A stretch of 27,087 nucleotides of DNA from NCBI GenBank assembly GCA_021647145.1, contig JAKIVF010000039.1:1-27087 (forward strand). Reading direction: 5' to 3'. This stretch comes from Methylococcaceae bacterium (lineage in GTDB: Bacteria > Pseudomonadota > Gammaproteobacteria > Methylococcales > Methylomonadaceae). A model generated the notes under the pieces. It saw only the letters and a program-made list of their open reading frames with translations. It was not told where the DNA came from and did no database searches. Each line of letters begins with the position of its first letter. Position 1 is the first letter of the stretch. Below are positions 23,439-27,087 of the stretch, one piece after another. The position numbers were made by a program, and so were the translations under genes.

Positions 23439-25346
23439 GTGATTAAGAAGAAAAAGAAAACTGGGAAGTCAAAATTAAGTAAAACATACGATTTTTCTAT
23501 ACCTCATGAATATTATCAATCGTCATTTGGTTTAGAGAATGAACGTGTCAATATGTATGTTTTGAATATATCTGTAGGGAGTATGATTCAAGATTTCAAA
23601 ATATTTGAAGATCTTAATAATGTCCAAAGTTGGCCAATAAGTACACTAATTCAGAGGGAACTAGACCATGAACGAGCATCATTAATTTGTAAGGATTATC
23701 TACTTAAAGATGGAGATACAAAATACTTTCCACCATTGATTGCTGTCTTAATTCCTACCGATGCAGATTACAAGCCTTTGGATGAATTTTTACCTACAAG
23801 CCCCGAAGAGGCAGAGCAAGTTAATGTTAAGTTTGTGAAGGGTGTTGAGGCATATGAGGAATATGAACATGTAGAATCGATATCTGGCGGTGTTTCTAAA
23901 ATTCCTTTTAGTGAAAATGATGGTGACCTTGTTTGGGATAGAAGTTCAGTTACCGCTGTAATAATTGATGGTCAGCACAGATATAAGGCATTACAAGAAG
24001 CACGAAATACGGATAAAAAGTTTGATGATTGCCTTGTTACAGTTAACCTAATAGACCTTTCTGATATCTGTGAAAAAAGAAGAATGTCACCAACAGAAGT
24101 TGCAAGAGATTTATTCATAACAATAAATAATACCCCTGTTGAAATTGATGAGACAAGAGTTGTATTGATGGATGATAAGGATGTACTTGCAACATTTACA
24201 CAGGTTTTGATTGACGACTCTGCTGATAAAATGCCTGCGATCAGGCCAGAACTGCTTGATTGGGAGTGTAAAGGCGCTAAACATACTATAAGCAACACTT
24301 TAAGTGGAGTATTGGTTTTAAGGCAGATAATATTATCTGCTATGTTTGAGGATAGCAAACTATCAACACTTGATGACAGGATTAATTATAGAAATGTTAA
24401 AAGGTGGAAATCAAAAATTGAAGATTGGCTTGCGCCTGATGAAATAATCAAACGAGAATTAGGGAATGAAGAAACAATCTCTCATCGATTTAGGCTTGCA
24501 GAGGAAGAAATAATAGATAATCATGATGATGATGAGGAGGAAAGTATTTTTCTCTTTTCACATAGTACTGCTGTATCAAAATTACTTAAAGCTAGATTCG
24601 AAGACCTATTACTTCCAAGTTTTAGGGATGTTTTTACACAACTCTTTCCTTATAGCACCTTGATCGATTTAGCTACAAAACATGGAGTATTAGTTAACGA
24701 TACCCTTTTAAATAACTATTACAGAGCTTTTAAAGGCAAAAGAGCTGAATTGTTTAATGATTCTGAAATAAAAAGTGCTGCCAACATATATGAAAAAGAA
24801 TTTGTTCTTATAACTGAAGATTCGATTCCTCATAGTGTGATGGGACAAAAAGCAATTTTCAAAGCATTATTTGATGGTTTTTTATCAGATACCTCAGAAA
24901 ATACAGCAGAAGCATATACAGAAGCATCACAAATATTTATTAGTAATTTTAATAGTGCATATGAAGTCCTTTGCCCATCTCTAAATGCCGATGAGAACTT
25001 CTTTCTTACATCATATAAAATGAAGAAAAATAAAGTATCTAAAGCTAAAAGTGTGGGTAATGAATTCTGGAAAGGTATTGTTATCAAATACAATGGTGAA
25101 ATTGATTATTCTAAAGCTGCCGTTGCCATACTCAGTCAGGTTATAAATGATATTATATTTTATCTACAGGAAGATGGTAGTGACAAACAATTTCAGTTCA
25201 CCGCTTATAATAAATTAGTTTTAAGGCATAAACGATTGATTAATAATTTAGAGTTTGAAGATGAACTCTCAGATGAAGAAATGAGAGAGCTTGCTGAGAA
25301 AATTGTTCTGTCGAAACAGAAGGAGTTAACCCGCTTATTACCTTAA
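23439..25346 (+). CDS. DGQHR-domain protein (DndB-like)
   Basis: The 635-residue protein contains D177-G-Q-H-R181, followed by Y-K-A-L, in the context V-I-I-D-G-Q-H-R, the hallmark of the DGQHR family. That family includes DndB, which represses DNA phosphorothioation operons. Here the DGQHR block is in the first third, and the protein is far longer than DndB (around 350-370 residues). The remaining 400 residues are mostly helical, with acidic stretches (DNHDDDEEESI near residue 363), and no motif I know. The start is GTG 23439, supported by a perfect AGGAG (23428-23432) six bases upstream. It follows the GIY-YIG gene by 13 bp. It may sense or bind phosphorothioate sites, or regulate the ssp genes. 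No transcript terminator is obvious after it. Confidence 0.85.
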   Translation: MIKKKKKTGKSKLSKTYDFSIPHEYYQSSFGLENERVNMYVLNISVGSMIQDFKIFEDLNNVQSWPISTLIQRELDHERASLICKDYLLKDGDTKYFPPLIAVLIPTDADYKPLDEFLPTSPEEAEQVNVKFVKGVEAYEEYEHVESISGGVSKIPFSENDGDLVWDRSSVTAVIIDGQHRYKALQEARNTDKKFDDCLVTVNLIDLSDICEKRRMSPTEVARDLFITINNTPVEIDETRVVLMDDKDVLATFTQVLIDDSADKMPAIRPELLDWECKGAKHTISNTLSGVLVLRQIILSAMFEDSKLSTLDDRINYRNVKRWKSKIEDWLAPDEIIKRELGNEETISHRFRLAEEEIIDNHDDDEEESIFLFSHSTAVSKLLKARFEDLLLPSFRDVFTQLFPYSTLIDLATKHGVLVNDTLLNNYYRAFKGKRAELFNDSEIKSAANIYEKEFVLITEDSIPHSVMGQKAIFKALFDGFLSDTSENTAEAYTEASQIFISNFNSAYEVLCPSLNADENFFLTSYKMKKNKVSKAKSVGNEFWKGIVIKYNGEIDYSKAAVAILSQVINDIIFYLQEDGSDKQFQFTAYNKLVLRHKRLINNLEFEDELSDEEMRELAEKIVLSKQKELTRLLP

Positions 25347-25851
25347 AATAAATATGTTCAGTTGGAAAATTAGGAAAAATATATCAGAATAAGAAAAAAA
25401 ACATCCGCTGAAAATCAGGGAAACGGAGCGATAGCGAAGTGATGATTTTTAGTCCGCAGTAGGCCACAGGGAAATTTGCAGATTCGACGTGTGCGATAGC
25501 ACGCGAGAGAAGCAAAAATTTCATCCCGATAAGCCGTCAAGTCAGTGAGGTAGCCTTAACGTAGCGGCTTTTGTGCGGAGTTGAGGCGGACGCAGGACGT
25601 ACTGGGGCACTTAATTAATTCGCCCGAGCGGAATGAATCTTTGGACAAGGATGTCCCAAGATGATATGAAGCGAGGATGGCGCGCTAGAACATTTATATC
25701 CCTATGTTTAATTCTGAGGGTAGTAGTTCATTTAAGTGCACTATCTATTACCTGAATCAGTGGCTTTAAAGAATATAATATTCATATCTAGCTGATATGT
25801 AAGGCTATAAATGGTAAAATAGGGCTCTTCTAAATTTCACCCACCGAGTGA
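25347..25851. other. 505-bp non-coding region with palindromic repeats
   Basis: No gene is seen. The first two thirds (25405-25680) are markedly richer in G and C than the flanks and are packed with hairpins. The remainder (25681-25851) is ordinary AT-rich sequence leading into the transposase remnant. Confidence 0.5.
25405..25680. repeat. Cluster of REP-like hairpins with GCGATAGC cores
   Basis: Successive palindromes are visible: CTGAAAATCA...TGATTTTTAG around GAGCGATAGCGAA (25426-25438); GAAATTT...AAATTTC around CGTGTGC-GATA-GCACGCG (25488-25506); AAGCCG...CGGCTT (25530-25569); and GGACA-AGGA-TGTCC (25643-25656). The GAGCGATAGCGAA core is identical to that in the repeat at 22611-22623. 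The block is probably a decayed cluster of extragenic repeats; a structured RNA is an alternative. Confidence 0.55.
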
Positions 25852-26571
25852 GAAAAGCAAAAATATATTCTCGAACAATCAGGTACTGAAACCTATACCA
25901 GCCACGCAGGATTATCATTAATTGGCTTGTGTTTAAATAAGCATGGAGATATAAATTAAGCGCTCAAACATATCCCTTTACGGCATGGAATATCTCACAG
26001 CGATATCATTAAACCGTACATGGGTACACTTAGCTCAGGCAAAAGTGATTTTGAGGCAATAGAAAACTATCGTGAAGATAAGCTCTTCAAAACCTCACTT
26101 TCGATTAAGCAGATTCCGTCTACCTCACGCCTTAGACAGCGATTGGATGAGTATCGGAGGGAGTGCCACCTATCTGCATAGAAGCAATATAGATGTTATG
26201 GCGAATGCAAAAGTCCCTGTAACTCCGTTAAAAATGGGACACGTTGCATTAGATATGGATGTGTACCCCATGAATAATAAGAAAACAAAAAAGGACGGTG
26301 TTTCTAGAACCTACAAGGGTTACGATGGCTATGCTCCAATTGCTGTGTACTTGGGAAATGAAGGTTGGTGTCTGGCGAATGAACTGCGCGAAGAGAAGCA
26401 ATATTGTCAAAGTGAATTTCAATACACCTTAGAGCGCGTTATTCCTTACGCGAAACGACTACTTACCCATTTTAGTACGCTATATCTTAGATAGTGGGCG
26501 TGATGCCCTTGATACCCGTATTTAGTTGAGTGGTGATACACAAATAGACTACTTGCTGAAAAGGAATCCCA
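25852..26571 (+). pseudogene. IS1380-family transposase remnant
   Basis: Three reading frames in sequence give recognisable IS1380 transposase text. From 25852 one frame reads E-T-Y-T-S-H-A-G-L-S-L-I-G, a TAA stop at about 25957, then H-S-D-I-I-K-P-Y-M-G and L-R-Q-R-L-D-E. A second frame (about 26165-26494) has D-V-M-A-N-A-K-V-P-V-T-P and G-Y-D-G-Y-A-P-I-A-V-Y-L-G. A third, from about 26476, has L-D-S-G-R-D-A-L-D-T, a TAG, then D-Y-L-L-K-R-N-P-R. The N-terminal start and most of the C-terminal third are missing. The frame shifts and stops make it non-functional. The open frame that begins near 26072 is only partly real, as its first 30 residues are out of frame with the family. Confidence 0.85.
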
Positions 26572-26771
26572 GAAGACAAAATTGAAAGGTAAGAGTGCGA
26601 TAGCCGTTGCCGCCAATTTAGTGGCAGGAAAAGGAATTTTAATGGAGAAGCATTATGGGCAAGAGGCTATGCGGTATCAACGGTAGGTTTTGAAGAAGTA
26701 TAGATCAAACTCTATGTTCGAAACCAAGAGCAATTGGAAGGAAAGGGTTCAGACGAAGATGGCGAGTTTTA
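26572..26771 (+). pseudogene. IS200/IS605 TnpA remnant (C-terminal part)
   Basis: Starting near 26572 the sequence reads K-L-K-G-K-S-A-I-A-V-A-A, then shifts frame near 26628 to K-R-N-F-N-G-E-A-L-W-A-R-G-Y-A-V-S-T-V-G-F-E-E, meets an in-frame TAG at 26701, and continues I-K-L-Y-V-R-N-Q-E-Q to a stop at 26771. The W-A-R-G-Y-x-V-S-T-V-G block followed by Y-x-R-N-Q-E is typical of Y1 transposases of the IS200/IS605 group. The HUH motif and the first half of the gene are absent, replaced by the IS1380 remnant. It is inactive. Confidence 0.75.
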
Positions 26772-27087
26772 GTCGCGAAATTTAAAAAAATCACCGAATT
26801 TTAACATTGGCAGCCCTTGGGGATGCTCACAGCCGTCAAGCCTCCCGCTCTGCGGGAGCGTTATGACTATACCTGATTACCTATGGATAATTAGGCTATA
26901 TAGCTTTGCTGTTTTATAGTGAGTTAATTTGGAATAATTTTATTGATATAGGCAATTTAAATAACTAAAGTTTCGGAGTTCATTCTACCCTCAAAAAAGG
27001 TTGCGCAACATTGATTTATAAAGCCTCAAGTCTAAGTGTCTTTAGGTCAAGTTGAAGGACTTGCACAAAAAAGCATTGTATGTGTGT
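26772..27087. other. 316-bp right-hand stretch without a gene
   Basis: Apart from the hairpin at 26842-26858, nothing is recognised here. The sequence returns to AT-rich composition with no open frame of note. No copy of the tRNA-Glu 3' end is present, so the island boundary is not visible. Confidence 0.5.
26842..26858. repeat. Hairpin, probable right end of the IS200/IS605 remnant
   Basis: CTCCCGC and GCGGGAG are perfect complements around TCT. It lies about 70 bp after the TnpA remnant, where IS200/IS605 elements carry the subterminal hairpin recognised by the Y1 transposase, and is followed by CGTTATGAC. The context makes this more likely than a terminator. Confidence 0.55.

Noticed and set aside
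23130..25093. Minus-strand open frames opposite the GIY-YIG and DGQHR genes
   Set aside because: They overlap real genes and lack starts with ribosome binding sites.
26800..26830. Right attachment site matching the tRNA-Glu 3' end
   Set aside because: A short CCTTGGGGA resemblance exists, but it does not extend to the T arm and lies in the IS200/IS605 end.

Overview
The window is AT-rich bacterial DNA. Its left end is chromosomal backbone of gammaproteobacterial type: a Sel1-repeat protein, gltX, and the tRNA-Ala(GGC) / tRNA-Glu(TTC) pair directly downstream. The species cannot be fixed from the sequence. A large serine recombinase abuts the 3' end of tRNA-Glu and reads into it, so nearly everything to the right (about 2.5 kb to the window end) looks like an integrated mobile island. 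No second attachment site was found in the window.

Layout. (1) 1-2583: backbone, with a possible transposase start at the left edge, a small lipoprotein, a Sel1 protein, gltX and two tRNAs. (2) 2543-4343: serine recombinase and a cluster of GTGCTAAAAT-type repeats. (3) 4.4-10.3 kb: an element-maintenance-like module. It has two paralogous XRE regulators, each facing GGGTCC operator-like repeats and a divergent gene, several unrecognised proteins, and a zinc-knuckle AAA+ ATPase. It is bracketed by arrays of GCTTAAC / GTTAAGC motifs that look like iterons. (4) 10.3-11.4 kb: a 127-bp MITE and a small unknown gene. (5) 11383-17720: a complete set of SspABCD-type single-strand DNA phosphorothioation genes. 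sspA is on + and sspB-C-D on -, converging with abutting stop codons. (6) 18255-22545: a divergent operon of SF2 helicase, MORC-like GHKL ATPase and phospholipase-D-fold nuclease. The nuclease gene carries an apparent one-base deletion. (7) 22793-25346: a two-gene operon of a GIY-YIG-type nuclease with a long internal insertion and a DGQHR (DndB-like) protein. (8) 25.4-27.1 kb: REP-like palindromes and decayed IS1380 and IS200/IS605 transposases.

How the parts may work together. SspA (cysteine desulfurase) supplies sulfur, SspD (PP-loop ATP pyrophosphatase) activates DNA or relays sulfur, SspC (P-loop ATPase) and SspB (DUF4007 nickase) handle DNA, so the host backbone is marked with phosphorothioate. 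The helicase/MORC/PLD trio is the best candidate for the partner that attacks unmarked DNA, and may correspond to the three-gene SspFGH module described with SspBCD; this correspondence is inference. The GIY-YIG + DGQHR pair looks like a second effector or regulatory layer. The combination of SspABCD with a MORC/PLD trio and a GIY-YIG/DGQHR pair is the most likely place for something not yet fully described.
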